Origin: an uncultured Oscillospiraceae bacterium
Lineage (GTDB): Bacteria > Bacillota > Clostridia > Oscillospirales > Oscillospiraceae
DNA length: 13,655 nucleotides
NCBI GenBank assembly: GCA_934668605.1
Contig: CAKUNY010000046.1
Span: 1-13,655 of the forward strand
Reading direction: 5' to 3'
This document shows positions 1 through 6,243 of this stretch, piece by piece. Within the stretch, counting starts at the first letter, position 1, and each line of letters starts with the position of its first letter. The translations under genes and the position numbers were made by a program. The notes below the pieces were generated by a model, which was not told the origin of the DNA, did not search any database, and saw only the letters and a program-made list of their open reading frames with translations.

Positions 1-112
1 CAGTTGTCCAAAATATCGACCCCTCTCATTAGAAATTATCTTCATGCCCGGCCAGACACTAAATTTTGCTGTGGTATATATAAATTAGCATATCCTTGTA
101 GAAAATTCAATA

Positions 113-124
113 TTTCGCGCGAAA
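113..124. promoter_or_regulatory. 12-bp perfect palindrome in AT-rich intergenic DNA
   Basis: TTTCGCGCGAAA is a perfect 12-base palindrome in otherwise AT-rich non-coding sequence, followed by GTTTTT. It could be a protein-binding site for a gene left of the window, or part of a weak terminator for a rightward transcript. With no loop it would make only a very short hairpin, so an operator seems slightly more likely. I see no gene in positions 1-224. Confidence 0.3.
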
Positions 125-146
125 GTTTTTACCACTTTCTGTAGAC

Positions 147-183
147 AAAATTCGACAGATTCTGTCCAAACCTGTCGAATTTT
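147..183. terminator. Inverted repeat, probable terminator of the leftward BlaI operon
   Basis: A perfect 12-base inverted repeat (AAAATTCGACAG at 147-158, CTGTCGAATTTT at 172-183) surrounds a 13-base loop. It lies about 40 bases beyond the stop codon of the leftward gene ending at 225. The stem begins with A's and ends with T's, so on either strand the paired region runs straight into a U-rich 3' arm, as in bidirectional intrinsic terminators. It is the only candidate terminator for the three-gene leftward operon. Confidence 0.6.
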
Positions 184-224
184 CGAAATCGGGAGACTGC
201 GGAAAACAGAAAGGACGAGTCGCG

Positions 225-1127
225 TCAGAACAGATCCAACGCGTTATCAAGGTAGATTTCCTCGCGGACGCGGAGCTGGTATTCCGGCTTCGTCAGGTAA
301 TAGAGCAGAAACTCCAGAATCAGGGCGCTGCCGAGTCCGCGGCCTTCGATCTTAAAATTGGAAAAGCCCATCGGAAGATACGTATTTTGAATATCCTTGA
401 TACCGAGAAAACCGGGATTTTCCATCGCGCGGGAGAAGCGATAGCCGCTATCTGCGTCCGGCGCGGAGCAGTGGTGCTCCGGGGCGGCTTCCCCAAGATT
501 TTTCCGGCTGACCGCTTCGTAGCAGGCGCGCCTGTCCTTGCAGCCAAACCAGCAGCATTCGTTGCAGAGAAACTCGACCTTGTCTTTCAGCGCCTGAGGC
601 AGCGCACCGAGCTGCGCAAAGGCCTTGTTCAGCCGGAAATCCGGCACAACGCAGGAAAATTCCGGCCGCTCGAGTTCGCGCTGGAGCTGCGGAAAGCGGG
701 TCAGTACCTTCGTGGTCGAGGAGACGAGATAGAGCCGGGGATAATTTGCTTTCAGATACTCCAGCAGCAGCTCCGAGTGGACGATCACGCCGTTTTGCAC
801 GCCGCCGGTATCTTCGAACAGGCGGCAAAGCTCGTTGCAGGTCTTGTCCTTCAAATGCTCCTCGCGCAGAAGCGAGTTGCTGAACGTCAGGCGGGCGGAG
901 ATGCCGAATTTCTGCGTCAGAGCCAGCACGCTTTGTGCGCCGCAGGTGCCGGAGCTCACGCGTCCGCCGCCCCAGAGGCAGTCTGCGGGCGCGCCATAGA
1001 TGGAGCCGATTTCGCACCAGTCGTAGAAATATTCCCGGTGCGCGCGGTAAAGCGGGAGAAACGCGGCGTAAAGCTCGTAAAATTCAAATAGGCCGGGCAG
1101 ATGATACTGCGCAATTTTTCTGTTCAA
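225..1127 (-). CDS. Uncharacterised Cys-rich protein resembling U32 peptidases
   Basis: The product is about 300 aa. I place the start at a TTG (1127-1125) because GGAAAGGA lies 6-7 bases upstream and the protein then begins MNRKIAQYHLPGL. The ATG further upstream at 1190 has no such site. The second half holds a cysteine cluster (C188, C191, C192, C196, C202, C220), and residues 258-263 read FKIEGR, close to the KIEGR motif of U32-family proteins, where nearby cysteines can bind an iron-sulfur cluster. A TIM-barrel, possibly Fe-S, protein is inferred; no substrate can be named. No signal peptide or membrane segment is seen, so it is probably cytoplasmic. It lies about 80 bases downstream of the M56/M23 gene on the same strand with no terminator between, so it is likely the third gene of the BlaI operon. 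The U32 link rests on a short motif. Confidence 0.75.
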   Translation of the reverse strand: MNRKIAQYHLPGLFEFYELYAAFLPLYRAHREYFYDWCEIGSIYGAPADCLWGGGRVSSGTCGAQSVLALTQKFGISARLTFSNSLLREEHLKDKTCNELCRLFEDTGGVQNGVIVHSELLLEYLKANYPRLYLVSSTTKVLTRFPQLQRELERPEFSCVVPDFRLNKAFAQLGALPQALKDKVEFLCNECCWFGCKDRRACYEAVSRKNLGEAAPEHHCSAPDADSGYRFSRAMENPGFLGIKDIQNTYLPMGFSNFKIEGRGLGSALILEFLLYYLTKPEYQLRVREEIYLDNALDLF

Positions 1128-1205
1128 GGTGAATCCTTTCCATACTGAAGCTTCGGCAAAGAGCGTGCGGCGCCGGTGCATCGCGCGCAAATAAGAGGGG
1201 AGAGG

Positions 1206-2720
1206 CTATGCGTCCTCTGCCGCCAAAAACGCCAGCGGGTCGACGGACGCGCCGTTCTTGGTGACGCCAAGATGCAGATGCGGGTCGGTTGTCCAGCCGG
1301 ACGAGCCGGAAAGGCCGATGGTCTGCCCCTGCCGGACGGTATCTCCAAGCGCGACGTGATACTCGGACAGGTGCGCGTAGCGGGTCTGCACGCCGCCCTC
1401 GTGGTCTAGCACAACGGTATACCCATAGGCCTCGTCGTAGCTGCATTCCGAAACCGTCCCGTCCGCTACGGCGAACACGCTGCTGCCGCTGGCTGCTTCC
1501 AGATCGACGCCCTCGTGAAGAGCCTTCGTTTTGGTGAGCGGATGGGCGCGAACGCCATACGCATCCGTCACGGCGGCGTCCGGGTCTTCCAGCGGCCAGA
1601 CGTATTTCGGCGCGGTTTCGTCCGGCGCTTCGTCCGCAATTGCCGTTTCGGCGGGCGCAGCCGGTGCTTCCGGTACTGTCGGTTCGATGGCTTCCGGCAG
1701 GGAGGGAAAAGACTCTATGGCCTCGGTCTGTATGGTATCGGAAACAGCCGGTTCCTGTCCGGAGGAGGCGGGGCGCGCCGCCTGGGTGGAAAAGACGCAG
1801 GCGGAAAGCGCGAATACGATGGCCGCGCAGAGCCCTGCCCATTTTGAAACCGGGCGAAAAGCCGCAACGGCGCGGATGCGGGCGGCAAGGCTGTGTTCAG
1901 AAAAGCACGCGGCAAGCGGCGCGGGCAGAAACGCTCGCTCGGCCATCGATAAAAGCGTCAGGGCGTAGGCCTTTCGGCAGCCAGAGCCCAAAACGCGCAG
2001 AACAGCCTCGTCGCAGGCAAGCTCCATATCCCGCCCCGCCAGAATCACCATGCACCAGACAAGCGGGTTCCACCAGTACAGGCACAGGCACACGGCAAAC
2101 AGGAGCTTTCGCAGGCAGTCGTGTCTTCTCACATGCGCCAGCTCATGCGCGAGAATCAGCTGGAAGGCTTCACTGCCTGCGTCCAAGTCCGCGGGAAGCA
2201 AAATGATCGGATGGACGATGCCGAACGTCAAGGGCGCGCGGCGGCTTTTCGTGGTGCGGATGACGGGCGCTCTGCGAAAACGGAAGAGACGCAGCGTCTC
2301 GTCGATAGAAGCCTGGGGCGCGGCGTGCGCGGGCTGAAAGCTTCGCACCAGGAAGATGTATCCGATGAGCACGTACGCGGCAAGCAGCGCCGTTCCGGCC
2401 AGCCAGACGATAAAAACCGGGTGCACGCGTGCGGAAGCTGCCGGGAGCGCGCCGACCGCTATATTTTGTCCCAGATTGGGGAAGGGCAGAAGCGTTTGCG
2501 CACCGGTCGCTGCCGCCGCCGATTGGGGTGCTTTCCCAAATAGGTTCCAGATGCTAAGATGCGTCGGGATCGAGACTGGCAGCAGCAGCCGCACAGCCGC
2601 CGCGCACCAGAGCGCCGGAAAAAGCCGCCGGGGCAGATGTGTTTGCAGAGCGATGCGCAGCGCGAGAACGAGCAGAATCAGCGCGCTTCCGCCCAAAATA
2701 GCCGCCTGTATGCCCGTCAT
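1206..2720 (-). CDS. BlaR1-like M56 membrane metallopeptidase fused to an M23 peptidase domain
   Basis: This 504-aa product has two intact peptidase modules. Residues 1-310 are the BlaR1/MecR1-type M56 part: membrane segments near 5-25, 33-50, 102-126 and 205-228, the zinc motif HELAH at 192-196, a downstream glutamate in DMELACDEA (E233), and a further membrane helix at about 294-311. A Glu/Ala/Pro-rich linker (about 313-370) leads to an M23/LytM domain (about 385-500) with the ligands H402 and D406 (HEGVD), H450 (YAH) and HLH at 481-483. In BlaR1 the extracellular sensor is a penicillin-binding domain; here an M23 peptidoglycan endopeptidase domain takes its place. M56/M23 fusions occur in Firmicutes. 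The likely role is sensing or cutting cell wall outside and relaying the signal to the BlaI-type repressor inside. Its ATG overlaps the repressor's stop as ATGA, implying translational coupling. The inducer is unknown. Confidence 0.93.
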   Translation of the reverse strand: MTGIQAAILGGSALILLVLALRIALQTHLPRRLFPALWCAAAVRLLLPVSIPTHLSIWNLFGKAPQSAAAATGAQTLLPFPNLGQNIAVGALPAASARVHPVFIVWLAGTALLAAYVLIGYIFLVRSFQPAHAAPQASIDETLRLFRFRRAPVIRTTKSRRAPLTFGIVHPIILLPADLDAGSEAFQLILAHELAHVRRHDCLRKLLFAVCLCLYWWNPLVWCMVILAGRDMELACDEAVLRVLGSGCRKAYALTLLSMAERAFLPAPLAACFSEHSLAARIRAVAAFRPVSKWAGLCAAIVFALSACVFSTQAARPASSGQEPAVSDTIQTEAIESFPSLPEAIEPTVPEAPAAPAETAIADEAPDETAPKYVWPLEDPDAAVTDAYGVRAHPLTKTKALHEGVDLEAASGSSVFAVADGTVSECSYDEAYGYTVVLDHEGGVQTRYAHLSEYHVALGDTVRQGQTIGLSGSSGWTTDPHLHLGVTKNGASVDPLAFLAAEDA

Positions 2721-3073
2721 TGCTCCATCGCCTCCACGAGTGCTTTGAGCCGCGCGATTTCTTCCTTCGAGAGCGAGCGGTCAGATAAAATGGACGCAAA
2801 CAGCAGCTCCGCCGAGCCGCCGAACACCTTGTCGACCAGCGTCTCAGCCTCTTCCTTCTGCGCCTGCTGCTTTGAAATTTGCGCGTGGCAGACGAAGCCA
2901 GGCTCACGCCGCTCAATCGCGCCCTTGTCGATGCATTTTTTGATGACAGTATAGGTCGTGTTCTTGTTCCAGCCGATTTTATCCGCCAGCGCCAGCGAAA
3001 GCTCCTTCGCCGTCCGGTCGCCCGTCTGCCAGAGCACCTCCATGACCTTCCATTCCGAGTCAAACAGCTTCAT
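2717..3073 (-). CDS. blaI: BlaI/MecI/CopY-family transcriptional repressor
   Basis: The product is 118 aa, the family's usual length. I chose the ATG at 3073 because GGAGGT lies 6 bases upstream; an in-frame ATG at 3130 would lie on the promoter's -35 box. The N-terminal winged helix matches the family: start KLFDSEWKVMEVLW, partner helix around TAKELSLALA (21-30), recognition helix WNKNTTYTVIKKCIDKGAI (35-53) and a wing at 54-64. The C-terminal part (about 70-118) is the dimerisation region, with hydrophobic LLFASIL near the segment where BlaI proteins are cut upon induction. It is first in an operon with the M56/M23 gene (4-base overlap) and probably represses itself, since an operator-like box covers its own -10. 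It need not control beta-lactam resistance; no beta-lactamase gene is in view. Confidence 0.93.
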   Translation of the reverse strand: MKLFDSEWKVMEVLWQTGDRTAKELSLALADKIGWNKNTTYTVIKKCIDKGAIERREPGFVCHAQISKQQAQKEEAETLVDKVFGGSAELLFASILSDRSLSKEEIARLKALVEAMEQ

Positions 3074-3101
3074 GTCAAGACCTCCAGATGTTGCTATGAT
3101 C

Positions 3102-3130
3102 AGACTATCACATTCGTCTAATTCTGTCAA
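3102..3130 (-). promoter_or_regulatory. Leftward promoter of the BlaI operon
   Basis: On the minus strand TTGACA (3130-3125) is followed by a 17-base spacer and TAGTCT (3107-3102), preceded by TGTGA as in the opposite promoter. The -35 is perfect and the -10 weak. The -10 is overlaid by an operator-like box (3104-3117). The untranslated leader to the repressor ATG is about 25 bases. Confidence 0.7.
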
Positions 3131-3187
3131 GGTATCTTGACAAAATGGGACTACTGTGATAGTTTGAGAGTAGACTATCGCGATAGT
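3104..3187. promoter_or_regulatory. Three BlaI-type operator-like boxes covering both divergent promoters
   Basis: A perfect 14-base palindrome ACTATCGCGATAGT sits at 3174-3187. Two related boxes are ACTACTGTGATAGT at 3150-3163 (11 of 14 bases alike) and ACTATCACATTCGT at 3104-3117 (10 of 14). The outer-left box covers the leftward -10, the middle box the rightward -10, and the perfect copy the rightward start site. BlaI-family repressors bind dyads built on TACA/TGTA- or ACTA/TAGT-like arms in just such positions. Assignment to this repressor is inferred from proximity, symmetry and repetition. Confidence 0.7.
3137..3165 (+). promoter_or_regulatory. Rightward promoter of the solute-binding-type lipoprotein gene
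   Basis: TTGACA (3137-3142), a 17-base spacer and TAGTTT (3160-3165), with TGTGA before the -10, form a promoter that mirrors the leftward one base for base in layout. The -10 overlaps the middle operator-like box and the perfect palindrome begins at the expected start site, so repression by the BlaI-type protein is expected. Confidence 0.7.
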
Positions 3188-3197
3188 ACAAACAGGA

Positions 3198-3262
3198 AAG
3201 GAGGTTCCTGACCCAAAGTTACACAGACAACCAACCGGGATGCGCCGCGCGCGCGGCGGCGC
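3198..3262 (+). promoter_or_regulatory. Leader with orphan Shine-Dalgarno sequence and GC-rich hairpin
   Basis: The roughly 115-base leader of the lipoprotein gene holds AAGGAGGT (3198-3205), a full match to a ribosome binding site, with no ATG, GTG or TTG at a usable distance. The site also lies in a small GGAA/TTCC hairpin. Further on, a 7-bp GC-only stem (3242-3248 with 3256-3262) precedes TCCTGTTT. These may tune expression or be remnants of a former start. Confidence 0.35.
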
Positions 3263-3287
3263 TCCTGTTTATGATCGGAGGGAAAAT

Positions 3288-5504
3288 ATGATGAAACAAA
3301 GGTACCAGCGCTTCTGCGCTGTTTTGCTGATGTTAAGCCTTTTGTGCGGCTGCGCGGCGGGAAACAGGCGGGCGAATCTTACGCTTCCCGGGGAAGCGGC
3401 GGAAGCGTCGCAAACCGCAGCAGTGCCCACCGTGCAGATTGACACGACGCAGAAGAAGATACAGGAGACTGTTTTCCATCTGGAATACGGCGAGCTGCCG
3501 CTTTCGCCCTTGCAGTGCATCACGGCTTTGACCGGACTGGACGAGGGTTTTCTCGCGGGCGGGCTCACGGAGGATGCCGCTGCGCTTTTGAAAGGGGATT
3601 TTGACGCAAACGTCGAGAAATTGCCGCTGCCGGAGGGGGCGGAGTATCTCTATGCGCTGGACAAAGCGGCGGACGGCAGCGTCTGGCTGCTGTCTGGGAG
3701 CGTTCCGGCGGCGTATTTTGACGCAAGCGGACGGCTGCAAAGACAGGAGCCGGACGAGTCCGGGCATTTGGAGCTGACGCGGTACGATGCGTCGCTTGCG
3801 ATGCAGGAGACGATTTCGCTTTCTATGACGGACACCGGGCGCGCGGAGCGGTATGTTCAGCTGCTTGCGCTTCCGGGTGGGTTTTGCATTCTGAGCGCGT
3901 CTTTCCTGGTGCTGCTGGACGCAGACGGGCAGGAGCTGGCGCGTCAGACGCTCGACACGGACGACGGCTGGCGCTTTTCCTCCATGCAGGAAGTAAGCGG
4001 CGCGCTGTATGTTCTGGCGCGAAATTTCTTTGGCGCGGAGGAGCCAGAGCTGCGGAAATTTGACGAAGAAACACTCTCGCTGCTGGAAAGCGCCCCAATG
4101 AACAAAAAATCCCTGGGGCTTGGCCGCGCGCTCGATGGCAGGCTGCTGATTGGAAGCGAGGAAGAACTGGATGCGTATGACCCGGAGACGGCGCAGACCG
4201 AGACGCTTGTCTCCATGCGGGAGCTCGGCGTACAGCTGGGTGCGGAGCAGCTCATCGAGACGGCGGAGGGGTATCTTCTTTATACGCCGAGCATCGACGA
4301 GCTCAGCGTTCTTCGCTGGACGGAAGGGCAGGCGCCGGTAAAAACGCTGCTGTCTCTTGCCATCGTGACGGGCGTGAACCCGGTTCTGTCTCCGTTTACC
4401 GAGATGCTGCAAAGCTTTAACCGCAGCCAGAGCCGCTATCTGGTCGAGTACACGATCTATTCGGACAAAGACCTGACAGACACCGAGTCAATGGAGCTTC
4501 TGCGCACGCAGATCATGGCGGGGCAGGCGCCCGACCTCTATGCGTTTTATTCCAACGGTCTGGACTCTGGCAATCTCCGGCCGGAGGCAGTAGGGGTCGA
4601 TCTATTGCCGCTTCTGGAAGGAGAGATCACAAAACACAGCTTTGCGCCGAACCTCTATGACCTTCTGATGAAAGACGGCGCGCTTTATGAGCTGCCGCTC
4701 ACGCTCGAGGTCGACACGATGCTTGCCCCGTCGCACTTTTTCAAAGAACCGGGCGTGACGCTTGACAATCTGGAGCGGGCGCGTGCGCAGCTGCCGGAAG
4801 GGTGGGTGGCGCTTGACTCGTGGAACACGGCGGACAATCTCTTCGGGCTTTGCGTGCCTGTCTGCATCGGTGCGTTTACAGACCGGGAAACAGGAGCGTG
4901 CAGCTTTGATTCCAGGGAATTCGGCGACTATCTCACATGGTGCAAAACATGGGGCGGCGATGGCTCGACGCCAAGCGCACCCGAGACGACGCTCGTGCAG
5001 CTCGGTTGGATCAGCAGCCTCATGTGGCTCTCCGGACGCGGGGAAACGCTTGCCGGGCTTTGGGGAGAGCCGGGCTACACCTACATCGGCTACCCCACGC
5101 AGGAAGGCACCGGCAGCGCTTACCGGGTGCTTACCTCCCTCGGCGTATCCGGGCAGTGCCGGGATATGGACGGCGCAAGGGAATTTTTACGCTGCTGCTT
5201 TTCCTATTTGCAGGACGATGCGCTTCCGGCGAATTTCCAGCTGCTGCAAGCGGAAATGGACGAGTATATCGCGGGGAACCGCACCGGCTGGTGGGGAGAA
5301 GAGCTGAAAATCACCCCCGAGGACGCAGCGCAGTTCTATGCGCTCCTGGATGCTATTACAGTGCTTGCAGGCTCGGACGCGCCGCTGGGAGAGATTCTGC
5401 GCGAGGAGGCGGCGGGATACTTTGCAGACAGTGTGAGCCTGGAGCAAGCCCAGAGGAACATCCAGTCCAGAGCCAGCGTCTATTTGCAGGAGCAGTATCC
5501 GTGA
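3288..5504 (+). CDS. Large lipoprotein with C-terminal extracellular solute-binding-protein-like domain
   Basis: The product is about 738 aa. The start at 3288 (or the adjacent ATG at 3291) follows GGAGGG; an upstream in-frame ATG at 3240 has no ribosome binding site. The N-terminus is a lipoprotein signal: basic MMKQRYQR, a hydrophobic stretch, then lipobox LLCGC with the lipidated cysteine at residue 22. Residues about 30-360 look like repeated beta strands (many D-G turns and LLDADGQ- or LRKFDEE-like blades), possibly a propeller. From about 365 on, features of family 1 solute-binding proteins appear: SPFTEMLQSFNRSQSRY, then LLRTQIMAGQAPDLYAF, and a late LREEAAGYFADSVSLEQA region typical of their C-terminus. 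It is probably anchored outside the membrane and binds a sugar or peptide-like ligand. No ABC permease or ATPase is adjacent. It lies across the shared control region from the BlaI operon, so may be induced by cell-wall signals. The ligand is unknown. Confidence 0.85.
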   Translation: MMKQRYQRFCAVLLMLSLLCGCAAGNRRANLTLPGEAAEASQTAAVPTVQIDTTQKKIQETVFHLEYGELPLSPLQCITALTGLDEGFLAGGLTEDAAALLKGDFDANVEKLPLPEGAEYLYALDKAADGSVWLLSGSVPAAYFDASGRLQRQEPDESGHLELTRYDASLAMQETISLSMTDTGRAERYVQLLALPGGFCILSASFLVLLDADGQELARQTLDTDDGWRFSSMQEVSGALYVLARNFFGAEEPELRKFDEETLSLLESAPMNKKSLGLGRALDGRLLIGSEEELDAYDPETAQTETLVSMRELGVQLGAEQLIETAEGYLLYTPSIDELSVLRWTEGQAPVKTLLSLAIVTGVNPVLSPFTEMLQSFNRSQSRYLVEYTIYSDKDLTDTESMELLRTQIMAGQAPDLYAFYSNGLDSGNLRPEAVGVDLLPLLEGEITKHSFAPNLYDLLMKDGALYELPLTLEVDTMLAPSHFFKEPGVTLDNLERARAQLPEGWVALDSWNTADNLFGLCVPVCIGAFTDRETGACSFDSREFGDYLTWCKTWGGDGSTPSAPETTLVQLGWISSLMWLSGRGETLAGLWGEPGYTYIGYPTQEGTGSAYRVLTSLGVSGQCRDMDGAREFLRCCFSYLQDDALPANFQLLQAEMDEYIAGNRTGWWGEELKITPEDAAQFYALLDAITVLAGSDAPLGEILREEAAGYFADSVSLEQAQRNIQSRASVYLQEQYP

Positions 5505-5520
5505 CGTCGGGAAAAGCAGA

Positions 5521-5555
5521 CTGCCGCCTGTCGGAAATGCTCCGGCGGGCGGCAG
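5521..5555. terminator. Bidirectional hairpin between convergent genes
   Basis: A 15-bp stem including G-T pairs (5521-5535 with 5541-5555; loop AATGC) lies 16 bases after the lipoprotein stop and about 30 bases past the end of the leftward VOC gene. On the minus strand the stem is followed by TCTGCTTTT, on the plus strand only by TTTGC. It fits a terminator shared by the two convergent genes, stronger for the leftward one. Confidence 0.65.
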
Positions 5556-5584
5556 TTTGCGCGCGTGCGTATTCGCGTTCGGAA

Positions 5585-5968
5585 TCAGACGGTAAGCTCG
5601 ATCAGATTTCCCTCGACTGCGGCGACGCAGCTTTCATAATACCCGTCACCCGTGGTTCTCGGGCCGCTGACGACCGTGTAGCCGTCCGCTTTCAGCCGCG
5701 CCGTCAGCGCGTCGACCGCCTCCTTGCTTCCGAAACGGAAGGCGATGTGCGCGTATCCGGTGCGGGGAAGCTCCTCTGGCGCGCCGGAAAGACCGGGTCT
5801 TGTCATGAGCTCAAGCCGCGCGCCGCCTTCAAACGAGAGAAAGTAGGAGCGGAAATTTGTCCGCGGATTGTGGTATCCGTCATTTGATTCGGCGCCCAGA
5901 TACTTCATAAAAAAGCTGCGCACGGCCTCCAAGTCATTTACATAAAGCGCGACGTGTTCGATCTTCAT
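5585..5968 (-). CDS. Glyoxalase/bleomycin-resistance (VOC) family protein
   Basis: The product is 127 aa, normal for a single-domain pair of VOC modules. The ATG at 5968 follows GGGAGGA by a few bases, and the protein starts MKIEHVALYVNDL, the classic first strand of the family. The four expected metal-ligand positions are present: H5 (EHVAL), the glutamate in ARLELMT, H in TGYAHIAFRFG and the glutamate in GNLIELTV at the C-terminus. The middle (YLGAESNDGYHNP, FLSFEGG) fits glyoxalase-I-like proteins of Firmicutes. Members include lactoylglutathione lyases, dioxygenases and antibiotic-binding proteins; the substrate cannot be told from sequence. It is cytoplasmic and transcribed alone from its own promoter, convergent with the lipoprotein gene. 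Confidence 0.9.
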   Translation of the reverse strand: MKIEHVALYVNDLEAVRSFFMKYLGAESNDGYHNPRTNFRSYFLSFEGGARLELMTRPGLSGAPEELPRTGYAHIAFRFGSKEAVDALTARLKADGYTVVSGPRTTGDGYYESCVAAVEGNLIELTV

Positions 5969-6003
5969 AGCGTCCTCCCGAAGCATCCGATTTGTTTTGC
6001 TAT

Positions 6004-6032
6004 ATTGTAGCAGAGAAGCGGCGAAGACTCAA
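6004..6032 (-). promoter_or_regulatory. Promoter of the VOC-family gene
   Basis: Minus-strand TTGAGT (6032-6027), 17-base spacer, TACAAT (6009-6004). The leader to the ATG at 5968 is about 30 bases. The -10 matches consensus at five of six positions. Confidence 0.6.
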
Positions 6033-6075
6033 CCGCTCTTTTGCGGGGAATTGCACGACAAAGCCTGACGGCTTC

Positions 6076-6104
6076 TTGACAGAGGCAGGGGTTTTTGCTA
6101 CCAT
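6076..6104 (+). promoter_or_regulatory. Promoter of the hydrolase/ATC/ZIP/ATC operon
   Basis: TTGACA (6076-6081), 17-base spacer, TACCAT (6099-6104). The spacing and perfect -35 support a housekeeping promoter with a moderate -10. A leader of about 130 bases separates it from the first gene. Confidence 0.55.
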
Positions 6105-6151
6105 AAGATCAAAGAGCTTGCGGCCGGAGGGCTGCATCCTTTTGAGTTGCT

Positions 6152-6192
6152 GGTTAGTGCTGTCTAACCGCTGGGCTGCAAGCGTTGGTTAG
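6152..6192 (+). promoter_or_regulatory. GGTTAG/CTAACC repeats in the operon leader (operator or RNA switch)
   Basis: GGTTAG (6152-6157) and CTAACC (6164-6169) form a 6-bp inverted repeat with a 6-base gap, and a second GGTTAG follows at 6187-6192. In RNA the central CTAACC could pair with either copy; the second pairing is helped by CGCT with AGCG. This gives two mutually exclusive hairpins. Alternatively the dyad is a repressor site downstream of the start point. The half-site resembles DtxR/IdeR-type boxes, but those have a one-base centre, so I do not assign it to that family. Confidence 0.4.
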
Positions 6193-6243
6193 AGAAATTT
6201 AACAGCGGCATTTCTGGCGCAGACGGAAGGGAAGGCTTGAAGC

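Noticed and set aside
387..1091. Plus-strand open frame opposite the Cys-rich U32-like gene
   Set aside because: Lacks a ribosome binding site; the minus-strand frame has conserved motifs and a clear Shine-Dalgarno-TTG start.
1206..3073. Beta-lactam resistance locus
   Set aside because: The repressor is BlaI-like, but the sensor lacks a penicillin-binding domain and no beta-lactamase or PBP gene is in the window.
3242..3262. Terminator in the lipoprotein leader
   Set aside because: The GC hairpin is followed only by TCCTGTTT, too weak a T tract to call a terminator.
3333..4412. A 359-codon minus-strand open frame inside the lipoprotein gene
   Set aside because: Arg-rich shadow of a strong signal-peptide-bearing gene on the other strand, with no start signals.
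6152..6169. DtxR/IdeR/MntR metal-repressor box
   Set aside because: The half-sites look similar, but the 6-base gap does not fit the usual one-base centre; kept only as an unassigned repeat.
5992..6192. Short plus-strand frame between the VOC gene and the hydrolase operon
   Set aside because: It overlaps two promoters and the leader repeats and has no ribosome binding site.
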